A DNA stretch of 64,000 nt from Bog-473 sp963770645 (GTDB lineage Bacteria; Actinomycetota; Acidimicrobiia; Acidimicrobiales; RAAP-2). Both the position numbers and the translations under genes were made by a program. The stretch is taken from contig CAVYQL010000004.1 in the NCBI GenBank assembly GCA_963770645.1, positions 496,001 through 560,000 on the forward strand. The letters are read 5' to 3'. A model generated the notes under the pieces. That model saw nothing but the letters and a program-made list of their open reading frames with translations, made no database searches and had not been told where the DNA came from. Positions 17,587 through 25,835 of this stretch are shown one piece after another. Position 1 is the first letter of the stretch; each line of letters begins with the position of its first letter.

Positions 17587-18878
17587 GGCAGCGGCACCAC
17601 GTCGGCCAGCGGCTCGTCGTCGGGTGCCATCACCACGCCCTCGGCACCGCGCCGGGCTTGGCGCTGACGTGCACCCACGACAAACAGCGGGATGGTGGCC
17701 AGGAGGGTCGCCGCGCCTCCGATGGCGAGCGCGACGCGCGGGTTGGTGGTGTCGCTGATGTACCCGAGGAGCGGTGCGCCGATGGGCGTGCTGCCGAGAA
17801 AGGCAATGGCGTTGAGTGACATGACCCGACCCCGCATGGCGTGGTCTGCTCGTAACTGCAGCGTGGCGTTATTGGTGGCGACGAACGAGATGCTCGCCGC
17901 CCCCATCGGGACCAGCAGCGCGATGGCCCAGGCCTCGCTGGGCGAGAGCGCGACGGCCAGGATGGCCGCACCGAAGATCAGCCCGATACAGGCCAGCAGG
18001 CGTGTCGAGGGACGGCTGCGGAACGCCGTGGCCAGGCCGCCGAGGACAGCGCCCCCGCCCATCGCCACCATGAACCAGCTGTACAGGCCCGCACCGCCGC
18101 CGTAGGTGAACTTGGCGAGCAGGGGCAGGGTGACCGTGAAGTTGAACGCGAAGACACCGACGATGGCCATGGAGATGAGCGGGATCTTGAGGTCGGGCGT
18201 GGCCCACACGTAGCGGAGCCCCTCGCGGACTTGTCCCCTGGCCCGCACTACGGCAGGACGCCGGTAGAGCTCCGCGGCACGCATCATGGCGAGTGCCGTG
18301 ATCACGGCGACGTAGGACGCCGCGTTCAAGAAGAAACAGGTGGACACCCCGACCGTCAGGATCAGCACGCCGCCGATGGCCGGGCCGATCACTCGGGCCG
18401 AATTCATCACCACGCTGTTGAGGCTCACCGCGTTGGGCATGAGCTCGACGCCCACCATCTCGGACACGAAGGTCTGGCGCGCGGGGTTGTCGAAGAGGTT
18501 CACGAACCCGAGCCCGCCCGCCAGCGCGTAGACCTCCCAGAGCGTGATCGAATGGGTCACGCTCAAGATGCCGAAGATGAATGCGAGCACGCCCGCGGCG
18601 CCTTGGGTGCAGTAGAGCACCTTGCGCTTGTCGAGGCGGTCGGCGATGAGGCCGCCGAAAGGACCGAGGAGCAGGAGCGGCAGGAACTGCAGGCTCGTTG
18701 CGATGGCGACGTCGACGCCGGTGCCATGGAGGGGGAAGAGGATCAGGTAGGTCTGCGCGACAGTCTGCATCCAGGTGCCCGACACCGAGATGACCTGCCC
18801 GGTGAAGTACAGCCGGTAGTTGCGCACCGAGATGGCTCGGAAGGTGCGCCGGCCGGCTGCCCTGAGGTGACGCGTCAC
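17574..18878 (-). CDS. MFS exporter (MFS_3 / enterobactin-exporter type)
   Basis: 434 residues and 12 predicted membrane helices. N-terminal FRAISVRNYRLYFTGQVISVSGTWMQTVAQTYLI and LLLGPFGGLIADRLDKRKVL (motif A) are typical of the MFS_3 family of drug or siderophore exporters. The gene starts within the last codons of the marR gene (4-bp overlap), so it is the direct regulatory target of that repressor. Substrate unknown; probably a toxic aromatic or antibiotic that also acts as MarR ligand. Confidence 0.9.
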   Translation of the reverse strand: MTRHLRAAGRRTFRAISVRNYRLYFTGQVISVSGTWMQTVAQTYLILFPLHGTGVDVAIATSLQFLPLLLLGPFGGLIADRLDKRKVLYCTQGAAGVLAFIFGILSVTHSITLWEVYALAGGLGFVNLFDNPARQTFVSEMVGVELMPNAVSLNSVVMNSARVIGPAIGGVLILTVGVSTCFFLNAASYVAVITALAMMRAAELYRRPAVVRARGQVREGLRYVWATPDLKIPLISMAIVGVFAFNFTVTLPLLAKFTYGGGAGLYSWFMVAMGGGAVLGGLATAFRSRPSTRLLACIGLIFGAAILAVALSPSEAWAIALLVPMGAASISFVATNNATLQLRADHAMRGRVMSLNAIAFLGSTPIGAPLLGYISDTTNPRVALAIGGAATLLATIPLFVVGARQRQARRGAEGVVMAPDDEPLADVVPLPQAG

Positions 18879-19315
18879 GGCTCCGCCAACAAGTGCTCGA
18901 GCAGCCCGACGAGCTCGACGGCCTGCCGCTGCTCGTCGGCACTGAGGTCGCCGAGGCGCCGGAGCAAGAACGCGTTCTTCCGGGTCCGCATTTGCCCGAG
19001 TGCGCGCTCCCCCGCCGGCGTGATCTGCACGCGCACGCTGCGACGGTCGTTGGCATCTGCCACTCGGGTGACCATGCCGGCCTCGGTCAGGTTGGCGACG
19101 ATCCTCGTCATGGACGGCGGCTGCACCTGCTCTATGGCCGCGAGCTCGCCCAGCGACGGGCTCCCTTGCCGGCTGACCGAGCCGAGCGCCGAGGCCTGGG
19201 CGGGCGAAAGCCCGCCGAGTGACTCTTGGCGGAGCCGCCGCTGCAGGCGGTTCACGGCGCTGCGGAGCCGCCCGGCAACCTCTTCGTCGGTCAACTGGGC
19301 CGGTGCGATGGGCAT
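18875..19315 (-). CDS. MarR-family transcriptional repressor
   Basis: 146 residues with the winged-helix core LSPAQASALGSVSRQGSPSLGELAAIEQVQPPSMTRIVANLTEAGMVTRVADANDRRSVRVQITPAGERAL, in which DRRS is the wing tip motif. The start at 19315 agrees with the promoter found immediately upstream, whose predicted transcription start falls at or next to the A of the ATG. It is co-transcribed with the MFS exporter. The operator lies within its own promoter, so autorepression relieved by a transported compound is the likely scheme. Confidence 0.9.
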   Translation of the reverse strand: MPIAPAQLTDEEVAGRLRSAVNRLQRRLRQESLGGLSPAQASALGSVSRQGSPSLGELAAIEQVQPPSMTRIVANLTEAGMVTRVADANDRRSVRVQITPAGERALGQMRTRKNAFLLRRLGDLSADEQRQAVELVGLLEHLLAEP

Positions 19316-19321
19316 GATCCC

Positions 19322-19354
19322 ATTATAGTTAGTTGTGTTAACTAATCAATCAGA
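19322..19354 (-). promoter_or_regulatory. marR-MFS promoter with embedded operator; leaderless start
   Basis: On the minus strand TTGATT, a 16-bp spacer and TATAAT (19322-19327) form a near-consensus promoter. The spacer contains a perfect inverted repeat, TTAGTT and AACTAA (19329-19334 and 19340-19345) separated by 5 bp, the usual shape of a MarR operator. TATAAT ends 6 bp before the ATG, so the transcript should begin at or very near the start codon. Binding of the repressor would block RNA polymerase directly. Confidence 0.75.
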
Positions 19355-19425
19355 TCCTGCAAGCGGACCAGGCTGCGCAATTGCGGTCTTGGCGGGCGGA
19401 GCCGCGAGCGATCGCCCGGGACGGC

Positions 19426-19761
19426 TTAGAAGCTCGGGACGTACCCGCCCGAGCCCAGCGCCGCGCTCTCGTCGACGCTCAACGACTCGTCGAGGCCGCC
19501 GATGACCTCGGTTACCCAGGGCAGACGCTCACGCAGGATCCGCTCGACCCCACCCGAGAGGGTGGCCGAGCTGATGGCGCACGAGCTGCACGCCCCCTGG
19601 AGCTGGACCTCCACGACCCCGGTCTCGACGTCGGCCCGCACCAGCACGAGGTCGCCGCCGTCGGCCTGCACGGCGGGACGCATGAGGTCCATGATCCCTT
19701 GCAGCTTCGCCAGGCGATCGGATCGCTCCTCGTCGCTCAGCACGGACGTTGCGTCGGTCAC
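19426..19761 (-). CDS. NifU C-terminal-domain Fe-S scaffold protein
   Basis: 111 residues from the GTG at 19761 (an ATG 15 codons earlier is possible but adds a low-quality tail). The NifU-like domain runs through MDLMRPAVQADGGDLVLVRADVETGVVEVQLQGACSSC, where the CSSC pair is the cluster-binding motif. The likely role is [4Fe-4S] cluster carriage and delivery to apo-proteins, as for NfuA. The gene stands alone; no suf or isc genes are nearby. Confidence 0.88.
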   Translation of the reverse strand: MTDATSVLSDEERSDRLAKLQGIMDLMRPAVQADGGDLVLVRADVETGVVEVQLQGACSSCAISSATLSGGVERILRERLPWVTEVIGGLDESLSVDESAALGSGGYVPSF

Positions 19762-19849
19762 CCCACCATTGTGCCGTGCGCGCAGGCCATCGTGACCCCG
19801 ACCCACCCCTGAGAAGGCGGGGGCCAGGAGCGGGGGCAGGCCGGGTGCC

Positions 19850-20734
19850 TCAGTCCAGCCCGACCGGGCGGGGTCGCTGGCCTTGCGCCACTGGGTTGGA
19901 CAGCTCGCCGATCCCGTCGATGGCGATCCGCACGGTGTCTCCAGCGGCGAGGAAGCGAGGGGGGTCGAACCCTGCCCCCACCCCCGCAGGCGTGCCGGTG
20001 GCGATCACGGTGCCGGGCTCGAGCGGGAACGCCGTGGTGAGGTACTCGATCATGGCAGCGCAGCCGAAGATCATGTCGGCGGTCGTGGAGTCCTGGCGCA
20101 GCTCGTCGTTGACCCACGTGCGGATGCCGAGCACCTCTGGGTCACCGAGCTCGTCGCCCGTCACGAGCTCGGGGCCGCAGGGCGCGTGGGTGTCGAACGA
20201 CTTGCCGACGGTGAAGGTCGGTGTCCGCCATTGCCAGTCACGCGCGCTCACGTCGTTGATGATCGTGAAGCCGGCCACGACCTCGAAGGCCCGGGCCGCG
20301 GGCACGTGCTGGCAGCGGGGCCCGATGACCATGGCAAGCTCGCCCTCGTAGTCGACGGCGTCGGAGACGGCGGGTAGGACGATGGGGTCGCCGGGTCCGG
20401 CGATGGCGGTTCGCTGTTTGTTGAACCAGTACTGCCATTCGGGGGCCTCACGGCCCAATTCGGCCACATGCGCCCGGTAGTTCATGCCGATGCCGAGGAT
20501 GGCCGGGGGGTCGGGCACCGGTGCGAGCCGGCGCACCTCGGCCAGCGCATGCCGAACCGCCCCGAGCGCAGGGGCGGCGCGCGCACGCTCGAGGCCGGGC
20601 GGGCCGAGCGCCAACAGCTCGCGCATGGTGGCGGGCAAGCCGACCACCGCGTCGCTCAGGTCGATGACCTCCTCCCCATCGACCACCCCGGGCCGGCCGG
20701 GGCCACAGCCGACGGAGAAGCTGGCCAGTCGCAC
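19850..20734 (-). CDS. fumarylacetoacetate hydrolase family protein
   Basis: 294 residues from the GTG at 20734. The catalytic FAH domain begins near residue 75 with ILGIGMNYRAHVAELGREAPEWQYWFNKQRTAIAG and contains the metal ligands in DYEGELAMVIG and NDVSARDWQ, then GKSFDTHAPCGPELV and ATGTPAGVG. Such enzymes act on 2-hydroxyhepta-2,4-dienedioate or acylpyruvates with Mg2+/Mn2+. It ends aromatic or steroid ring degradation in many actinobacteria, in line with the P450 and acyl-CoA enzymes in this window. Exact substrate unknown. Confidence 0.88.
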   Translation of the reverse strand: MRLASFSVGCGPGRPGVVDGEEVIDLSDAVVGLPATMRELLALGPPGLERARAAPALGAVRHALAEVRRLAPVPDPPAILGIGMNYRAHVAELGREAPEWQYWFNKQRTAIAGPGDPIVLPAVSDAVDYEGELAMVIGPRCQHVPAARAFEVVAGFTIINDVSARDWQWRTPTFTVGKSFDTHAPCGPELVTGDELGDPEVLGIRTWVNDELRQDSTTADMIFGCAAMIEYLTTAFPLEPGTVIATGTPAGVGAGFDPPRFLAAGDTVRIAIDGIGELSNPVAQGQRPRPVGLD

Positions 20735-20775
20735 GGCCCGCTCCCCGTTGCCTTTTGCCGCTTGCCCTGCCGCGC

Positions 20776-21378
20776 TCAGCGCCGCTGGGCCGATTTGTAG
20801 GCCTCCCAGTCCTTGTTGGCGTGACGGGCCGAGAAGGCGCCGAGGATCTCGACCGCGCCGAACACGATGGCCAGGATCCCGATGAGCACGACCAGTGCGG
20901 TCAACGGTGCGCCGGGGTGCCGAATGCAGAGGAAGCCAAGAGCCACGGCGATGATGCCGCGGATGAGATACGCCCACCAGTAGGGCAGGAAGTGGTTGCG
21001 GATGGAGTCGACGATGTCGAAGATGCCGAGCACCAAGAAGCCCCACCCGACCAGCACGGCGACGATGAAGATCGTGATGTGGGGCCACACGAATCCCACG
21101 ATGCCGGCGCCGACCCAGATGACGCCGAACACCAGATGCAGCCAGCGCTGCCGGGCCATGCGGAGCACGCCGATGATCTCGAAGAGGCCACCGAGGATGA
21201 AGAAACCACTGGCCAGGTAGATGATCGCGTACACGCTGGCGTGCCGGTAGCTGATCACGAAGAACCCGAAGATCATGGCGATGATGCCCCAGACCAGGTA
21301 CCAGCCCCACAACTTTTCGAGTTGCTCGCTGACGACGTCGCCGACCGCGATGTCGTCGTCGGTGAGAACAAACGTCAT
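20776..21378 (-). CDS. HdeD-like (DUF308) membrane protein
   Basis: 200 residues from the ATG at 21378, supported by GGAGGATCAC directly in front. A short acidic N-terminus is followed by six closely spaced hydrophobic helices arranged as three similar pairs (WYLVWGIIAMIFGFFVI, VLVGWGFLVLGIFDIVDSI, WWAYLIRGIIAVALGFLCI), typical of the HdeD/DUF308 family. Enterobacterial HdeD is tied to acid resistance; in actinobacteria the role is unknown. It lies 41 bp upstream of the FAH-family gene on the same strand. Confidence 0.85.
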   Translation of the reverse strand: MTFVLTDDDIAVGDVVSEQLEKLWGWYLVWGIIAMIFGFFVISYRHASVYAIIYLASGFFILGGLFEIIGVLRMARQRWLHLVFGVIWVGAGIVGFVWPHITIFIVAVLVGWGFLVLGIFDIVDSIRNHFLPYWWAYLIRGIIAVALGFLCIRHPGAPLTALVVLIGILAIVFGAVEILGAFSARHANKDWEAYKSAQRR

Positions 21379-21445
21379 GTGATCCTCCTTGGCGAGTAGG
21401 AGAGCACTACTTCTTTTTGCAGCGTATCGCCGCACCCCCCCTCGA

Positions 21446-22657
21446 TTAGGGGATGCAGGTGCGCAGCGCGTCCAAGGCGCGCTGGCCCCACGAGGCGCCG
21501 GCGGCGGCCCAGCGGGCCGGGTACGCGAGGACGTCGTCGGCTTCGGCCCACAGCTCGTCTTCCACCTCCTGGAGGCCGGTGCGGACCGAGGGCAGCGCGT
21601 CGGGATCGGCCTCGACCAGTTGGCGCACGCAGTCCGCGGCCCGCCAGAGCTCCTCGCTCGAGAGCTCCAGGGGGACAAAGGGCGGCGGGCCGGTCACGGT
21701 GCGCGGAAAGGCCGGCACGTAGATGCTCGAACACGGGCTGCCGGGCGCCACGTAGACACGCACCGGCTCCCCGTCACCGATGCCCGCCGGGAGCTCGGCG
21801 ACCATGGACGCCGCGGTGACGCAGAAGCCACGCAGGTGCATGCACACGCTCACCCCGCTGAAGTCGTCACCGGCCCGCGCCGGCGGCGGGTGAACCGGGC
21901 CCCGGGTCGCCGGGGCGCCCCACGGTCCCGAACCGTGGTCGCGCAGGTGCGCGACGGTTGCGGCCGCCGTGAGCCCGCCGGCAGGGGTCCCGGCGAGGAA
22001 GCGGCGGCTGGCCGCCAGGCGGACGTCCGCGTGGCGCGTGTCCGCCGCATCGTCGCGAAAGCGGTCGAAGTCCTCACCGGGTTCGAGGTGGTGCGAACCG
22101 CGGGTCCAGCCGGTCCCGAGGCTGATCCGGTTCGAGAGGGCGATTCCGGCGTCGGCGGGGGCGGCCGCAAAGGTCGAGCCGGCGGTCTCGAGCACGTACG
22201 CATGGGACGGGTCGGCGACGAGGAACGACGAGTCGTAGGCCTCCTGATGCGTCGCGTCGGTGATGCCACCCTGGCCGCAGGCTTCGAGCAGGCCGGCCAT
22301 GGCGTCGACCGCTTCCTCGGCGCAGCGGGCGCGCTCGAGCCCGAGGCGCACCAGGTCCAGGCCGGTCAGCGCCGGCTGTGCGCGCCGCGCGTCGTGTGTC
22401 GTCCACACACGCTCGTTCCCGATGGCCACGCCGTACTCGTTGACCCCATGCTCGGCGCCCCATTGCCAGGTCGGGCACGAGAGCAGGGTCGAGTACGCGC
22501 CGGCGTCGCCGATGGTCAGGTACTGCGTACGCAGCGAGCACCCGGCGGAGGCACGCCGGCCGAAGGGCCAGGCCACCTGGACCTCGCCCGGGGGACGGTC
22601 GGAATTCTTCGCGAACACCATGCCGCGGAGACTGGGCGCGCACAGCGTGTCGCACAT
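21446..22657 (-). CDS. C69-family peptidase / secernin-like N-terminal nucleophile hydrolase
   Basis: 403 residues. The protein starts MCDTLCAPSLRGMVFAKNSDRPPGE: Cys2 becomes the N-terminal nucleophile once Met is removed, and NSDRP is the conserved family motif. ISLGTGWTRGSHH and PATRGPVHPPPA follow as in secernins and dipeptidase A. Cleavage of short peptides or amide bonds in the cytosol is likely. The start is fixed by the catalytic Cys. It is divergent from the P450 gene with only 23 bp between start codons. Confidence 0.88.
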   Translation of the reverse strand: MCDTLCAPSLRGMVFAKNSDRPPGEVQVAWPFGRRASAGCSLRTQYLTIGDAGAYSTLLSCPTWQWGAEHGVNEYGVAIGNERVWTTHDARRAQPALTGLDLVRLGLERARCAEEAVDAMAGLLEACGQGGITDATHQEAYDSSFLVADPSHAYVLETAGSTFAAAPADAGIALSNRISLGTGWTRGSHHLEPGEDFDRFRDDAADTRHADVRLAASRRFLAGTPAGGLTAAATVAHLRDHGSGPWGAPATRGPVHPPPARAGDDFSGVSVCMHLRGFCVTAASMVAELPAGIGDGEPVRVYVAPGSPCSSIYVPAFPRTVTGPPPFVPLELSSEELWRAADCVRQLVEADPDALPSVRTGLQEVEDELWAEADDVLAYPARWAAAGASWGQRALDALRTCIP

Positions 22658-22680
22658 GGTCGCAGTGTAGGGAGGTGGGT

Positions 22681-23976
22681 ATGGTGGCCCTCATGCAGCC
22701 ACATGCCGTCCTGTCGGTGGACCAGATCGACCTCTCGGACGTGGAGTTCTGGGCGCGGCCATGGGACGAACGCGAGGGCGCCTTCCAGACCCTGCGCCGT
22801 GAGCGCCCGATCGCCTTCTTCGACGAGCCCGAGATCCCCGAAGCATTGACCTTCGTGATCCCCGAGGGGCACGGGTACTACGGGCTGACGCGCTATGCCG
22901 ACATCTCGGAGGCGAGCCGGCACCCTGACGTCTTCCAGTCGGGCAAGGGCGCCACGTCGATCATCGACATGCCTGACGAGATGCTGGACTTCTTCGGCTC
23001 CATGATCAACATGGACAACCCGCGCCACGTGCGCCTGCGTCGCATCGTGTCGGCGGCCTTCAACCCGCGCATGATCAAGTCCATCGAGGATCGCATCGAA
23101 TTCATGGCCGGTGACGTCATCGATCGCGTTGCTCCCCTCGGCGGGTGCGATTTCGTCACCGAGGTGGCCTCACGCCTGCCGCTCGAGATCATCTGCGACA
23201 TGATGGGCATCGGACCGTCGGACTACGACACCGTCTTCAACGCCTCCAACGTCATCCTTTCCAACGGCGATCCCGAGTACGTGCCGGAGGGGACCGACCC
23301 CATGCTCGCCTTCATGACGGCGGCGCAGCAGCTCAACCTGCTCATGCTCGACCTGGCCGACCACCGCAAGGCGCACCCGACCGACGACATCACCTCGGCC
23401 CTGGTCAACACGAACGTCGACGGTGAGACGCTCACCCACAACGAGGTTGCGTCGTTCTTCATCCTGCTCGTCGTTGCGGGCAACGAGACGACCCGCAATG
23501 CGATCAGCCACGGGTTGCTGGCGCTGACCCAAAACCCCGACCAGCGGGCGCTGTGGGCGGCGGATCCGGCCGGGATCGCGCCGACGGGCGTCGACGAGAT
23601 AGTGCGGTGGGCCTCTCCTGTCATCTGGATGCGTCGCACGGTGGCCTCCGACACCGTGCTCGGTGAGACCGAGCTGCACGAAGGCGACAAGGTCATCATG
23701 TTCTACAACTCGGCCAACCGGGACGAGGAGGTGTTCGACGACCCTTACACCTTCGACGTTCGCCGGACACCCAATCCCCACATCGGCTTCGGCGGGGCGG
23801 GGCCGCACTTCTGCCTCGGGGCCCACCTGGCCCGCCAGGAGATCGACGTGATGTTTCGCCAGCTCTTCGAGCGCCTTCCCGACATTGAGGCCACGAGCGA
23901 GCCCGATCGCCTGATCTCCCCCTTCATCAACGGGATCAAGCACATGGAGTGCTCCTTCACGGCCGTCTCTGGCTGA
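22681..23976 (+). CDS. cytochrome P450, CYP125/CYP142-like
   Basis: 431 residues from the ATG at 22681, which has GGAGG 5 nt upstream; a GTG six bases earlier is less likely. The I-helix motif AGNETTR, the K-helix EIVRW (ExxR) and the heme loop FGGAGPHFCLGAHLARQE with the Cys ligand are all present. The N-terminal half (MINMDNPRHVRLRRIVSAAFNPRMIK) is like actinobacterial steroid C26/C27 hydroxylases. Monooxygenation of a terpenoid or sterol side chain is expected. The small ferredoxin at 25626-25835 is of the type that feeds such P450s, but its operon points to another role. Confidence 0.92.
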   Translation: MVALMQPHAVLSVDQIDLSDVEFWARPWDEREGAFQTLRRERPIAFFDEPEIPEALTFVIPEGHGYYGLTRYADISEASRHPDVFQSGKGATSIIDMPDEMLDFFGSMINMDNPRHVRLRRIVSAAFNPRMIKSIEDRIEFMAGDVIDRVAPLGGCDFVTEVASRLPLEIICDMMGIGPSDYDTVFNASNVILSNGDPEYVPEGTDPMLAFMTAAQQLNLLMLDLADHRKAHPTDDITSALVNTNVDGETLTHNEVASFFILLVVAGNETTRNAISHGLLALTQNPDQRALWAADPAGIAPTGVDEIVRWASPVIWMRRTVASDTVLGETELHEGDKVIMFYNSANRDEEVFDDPYTFDVRRTPNPHIGFGGAGPHFCLGAHLARQEIDVMFRQLFERLPDIEATSEPDRLISPFINGIKHMECSFTAVSG

Positions 23977-24006
23977 GGAGAACGGCGAGGTGGTTCCGGC
24001 CGGGCG

Positions 24007-24363
24007 TCAGGCCGACGCCGGCGGCGAGAACTCGCCGAAGGCGGCCAGCGCCCGGGGTCCCCAGACCGTGCCCGGACCGCCGTTCATGGAGATGGCGACA
24101 CCGATCATCTCGGCCACTTCCTCCGTGGTGGCGCCGACGCGGGCGCAGCCGCGCGCATGCGCCGCGACGCACCCGTCGCACTCCCGCGTGATGGAGATGG
24201 CGAGCGCGATCAGTTCCTTGGTCTTGGCCGTCAGCGCACCCTCTTTGAAGGCGGCCGAGTGCATGGCGTCGTAGCCGGATATGACGTCGGGCAAGGCGTC
24301 GCGTAACGCCCGGTATGGCTCTCTCAGTTCGTGTTGGATCCGGTGGAAATGGTCGTGGTCCAT
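24007..24363 (-). CDS. AhpD-like / carboxymuconolactone decarboxylase family protein
   Basis: 118 residues from the ATG at 24363 (MDHDHFHRIQHELREPYRALRD). The core KELIALAISITRECDGCVAAHARGCARVGATTEEVAEMIGVAISMNGGPG holds the CxxC plus His motif of AhpD-like alkylhydroperoxidases; the two Cys would cycle between thiol and disulfide. Peroxide reduction is more likely than muconolactone decarboxylation because the redox Cys pair is intact. It overlaps nothing and converges on the P450 gene. Confidence 0.85.
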   Translation of the reverse strand: MDHDHFHRIQHELREPYRALRDALPDVISGYDAMHSAAFKEGALTAKTKELIALAISITRECDGCVAAHARGCARVGATTEEVAEMIGVAISMNGGPGTVWGPRALAAFGEFSPPASA

Positions 24364-24448
24364 GCCGGCATGGTCCCACGCCGGGAGTCGGGGTGGAGCG
24401 GGCGCCGCGCCGGATGTACCCGGCGGACCGGCGCCCGCGCCGGACCGC

Positions 24449-25054
24449 TCAGGCCCCGCCCTCGGCGCTCCGTGGCCCGCGGTTTCGCACCTCGTCGACC
24501 GACGCCATGGCGTCGCGTAGCTCCTGGATCCACTCGGCCTCATGGTCGGCGACCAGTCGGACGCACCAGGCGAGGGCCTCGCTGCGGCTCCGGGCGACAC
24601 CGGCATTGATCAGCGTGTCGAGCACGCGGCGGTCCGTCATGCGCAACCGGGTCATCACGGGAACGCCGGCCGTCGTGAAGAGGACCGTGGAGCCGCCACA
24701 CACGGCCCCCCACGAGACGGTGCGGCGGAAGGCCGGCTGCGCCTCGTCCGCGATCAGGATGCGCCCCGCTCGACTCTCCTCACGGAAGCCGCTGATCCGT
24801 GCCTGCTCGGCCACCCGTACCTCGTCCTCGTTTGCTCCTTCGGGCAGCTGGGGCGGCGACAGCGTGCCGACGACCTGGATCTCGTCGTCGTCGATGACGA
24901 TGGTCGGGCTGCTCTCGAACCAGGTGCCCGGCACCCGTCCACTGAACCATGCCCCGATCAGACGCTCCTGCTCAGGCCCTGATGGCGGTGGCGCAGTCGT
25001 GCGGCGCCTCCCGCGCTGTGGGCCTCGTCGGCCCTCGTGTATTCCTTCGGTCAT
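24449..25054 (-). CDS. conserved protein of unknown function, C-terminal RHH-like segment
   Basis: 201 residues, not recognised. An N-terminal basic tail is followed by an acidic beta-rich region (WFESSPTIVIDDDEIQVVGTLSPPQLPEGANEDEVRVAEQARISGFREESR). The C-terminal third reads MTRLRMTDRRVLDTLINAGVARSRSEALAWCVRLVADHEAEW, which has the strand-helix-turn-helix spacing of ribbon-helix-helix or plasmid-partition-type DNA-binding modules. Coding is supported by length, codon bias and lack of competing frames. A regulatory role is only a suggestion. Confidence 0.65.
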   Translation of the reverse strand: MTEGIHEGRRGPQRGRRRTTAPPPSGPEQERLIGAWFSGRVPGTWFESSPTIVIDDDEIQVVGTLSPPQLPEGANEDEVRVAEQARISGFREESRAGRILIADEAQPAFRRTVSWGAVCGGSTVLFTTAGVPVMTRLRMTDRRVLDTLINAGVARSRSEALAWCVRLVADHEAEWIQELRDAMASVDEVRNRGPRSAEGGA

Positions 25055-25100
25055 ATTACGAGATTACATGATTACCCCATGAATGGCAACAGGGCGGGAT

Positions 25101-25604
25101 TCACCGCTCGGCGAGAAGGAGCTTGAACCCGACGTGGGATGGCACGAAACCCAACCGCTCGTACAGACGGTGTGCGTCAGGACGCTGCACGTTGGAGGTC
25201 AGCTGCACCCGGTAGCAGCCGAGGTTCTGGGCCCGGTCGATGGCGGCACGCAACAAGGTGGTGCCCACCCCGCTCCCCCGACGGTCGGGATGCACGTGCA
25301 CGGACTCGATCTCGGCGCACAGGCCACCCCTCGCCTGCAGGTGTCTGAACACGATGAGCTGGCAGACCCCCACGACCTCGCCCTCGACCTCCGCCACGAG
25401 GACGGCGCCTGCCGCGTTGCCGGTCTCTCGCAGCGCGCGCTCGTAGGGCCCCAGATCGACTGGGTTCTCGACCTCTCCCGACGATCCGGGTACGGCGCCG
25501 AGCGCAAGGAGCTCCGCCACGCGTGCCAGGTCGGTGCCCGCACACGGGCGCACGACGAGCCCCTGTGGCGAGCGCGGGCGGCGCCTCGATGAATCGGACA
25601 TCAC
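25101..25604 (-). CDS. GNAT-family N-acetyltransferase
   Basis: 167 residues spanning a full GNAT fold. Motif A is HVHPDRRGSGVGTTLLRAAIDRAQNLGC (the RRGSGVG loop binds the CoA pyrophosphate), preceded by VLVAEVEGEVVGVCQLIVF and followed by LTSNVQRPDAHRLYERLGFVPSHVGFKLLL. Acetyl transfer from acetyl-CoA to an amine is expected; the acceptor is unknown. It sits just downstream of the electron-transfer operon on the same strand, 22 bp from the ferredoxin stop. Confidence 0.9.
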   Translation of the reverse strand: MMSDSSRRRPRSPQGLVVRPCAGTDLARVAELLALGAVPGSSGEVENPVDLGPYERALRETGNAAGAVLVAEVEGEVVGVCQLIVFRHLQARGGLCAEIESVHVHPDRRGSGVGTTLLRAAIDRAQNLGCYRVQLTSNVQRPDAHRLYERLGFVPSHVGFKLLLAER

Positions 25605-25625
25605 TCGGCCATTGTGGCCCGCAGG

Positions 25626-25835
25626 TCAGGAGCCGCCCTTGCGCTCCCGCAATGTGATGGCGCGACGAGGACAGTCGCGAGCCGCCCGTCGAGCGAGCTC
25701 GACGAGCTCCGGCTGCAGCGGCTTGCCATCGACGATCGGATAGCCCCACTCGTCGAGACTGATCGCCTCGGGGAGCAGCTCGGCGCAGTAGCCGTACGCA
25801 TCGCAGGCGACGGGATCGATGACGATGCGGATCAT
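25626..25835 (-). CDS. 3Fe-4S/4Fe-4S ferredoxin
   Basis: 69 residues from the ATG at 25835. MIRIVIDPVACDAYGYCAELLPEAISLDEWGYPIV followed by CPRRAITLRE gives the C-x5-C ... CP pattern of single-cluster ferredoxins, usually [3Fe-4S] when the second Cys of a 4Fe motif is replaced, as here (CDAYGYC). The start overlaps the NuoF-like gene stop by 4 bp. It is the last gene of the operon that starts at 28971 and probably exchanges electrons with the NuoF-like flavoprotein. Confidence 0.88.
   Translation of the reverse strand: MIRIVIDPVACDAYGYCAELLPEAISLDEWGYPIVDGKPLQPELVELARRAARDCPRRAITLRERKGGS

Noticed and set aside
24007..25835. P450 redox operon (P450 at 22681 with the ferredoxin at 25626)
   Set aside because: The genes are on opposite strands and 1.6 kb apart; the ferredoxin is translationally coupled to the NuoF-like gene instead.
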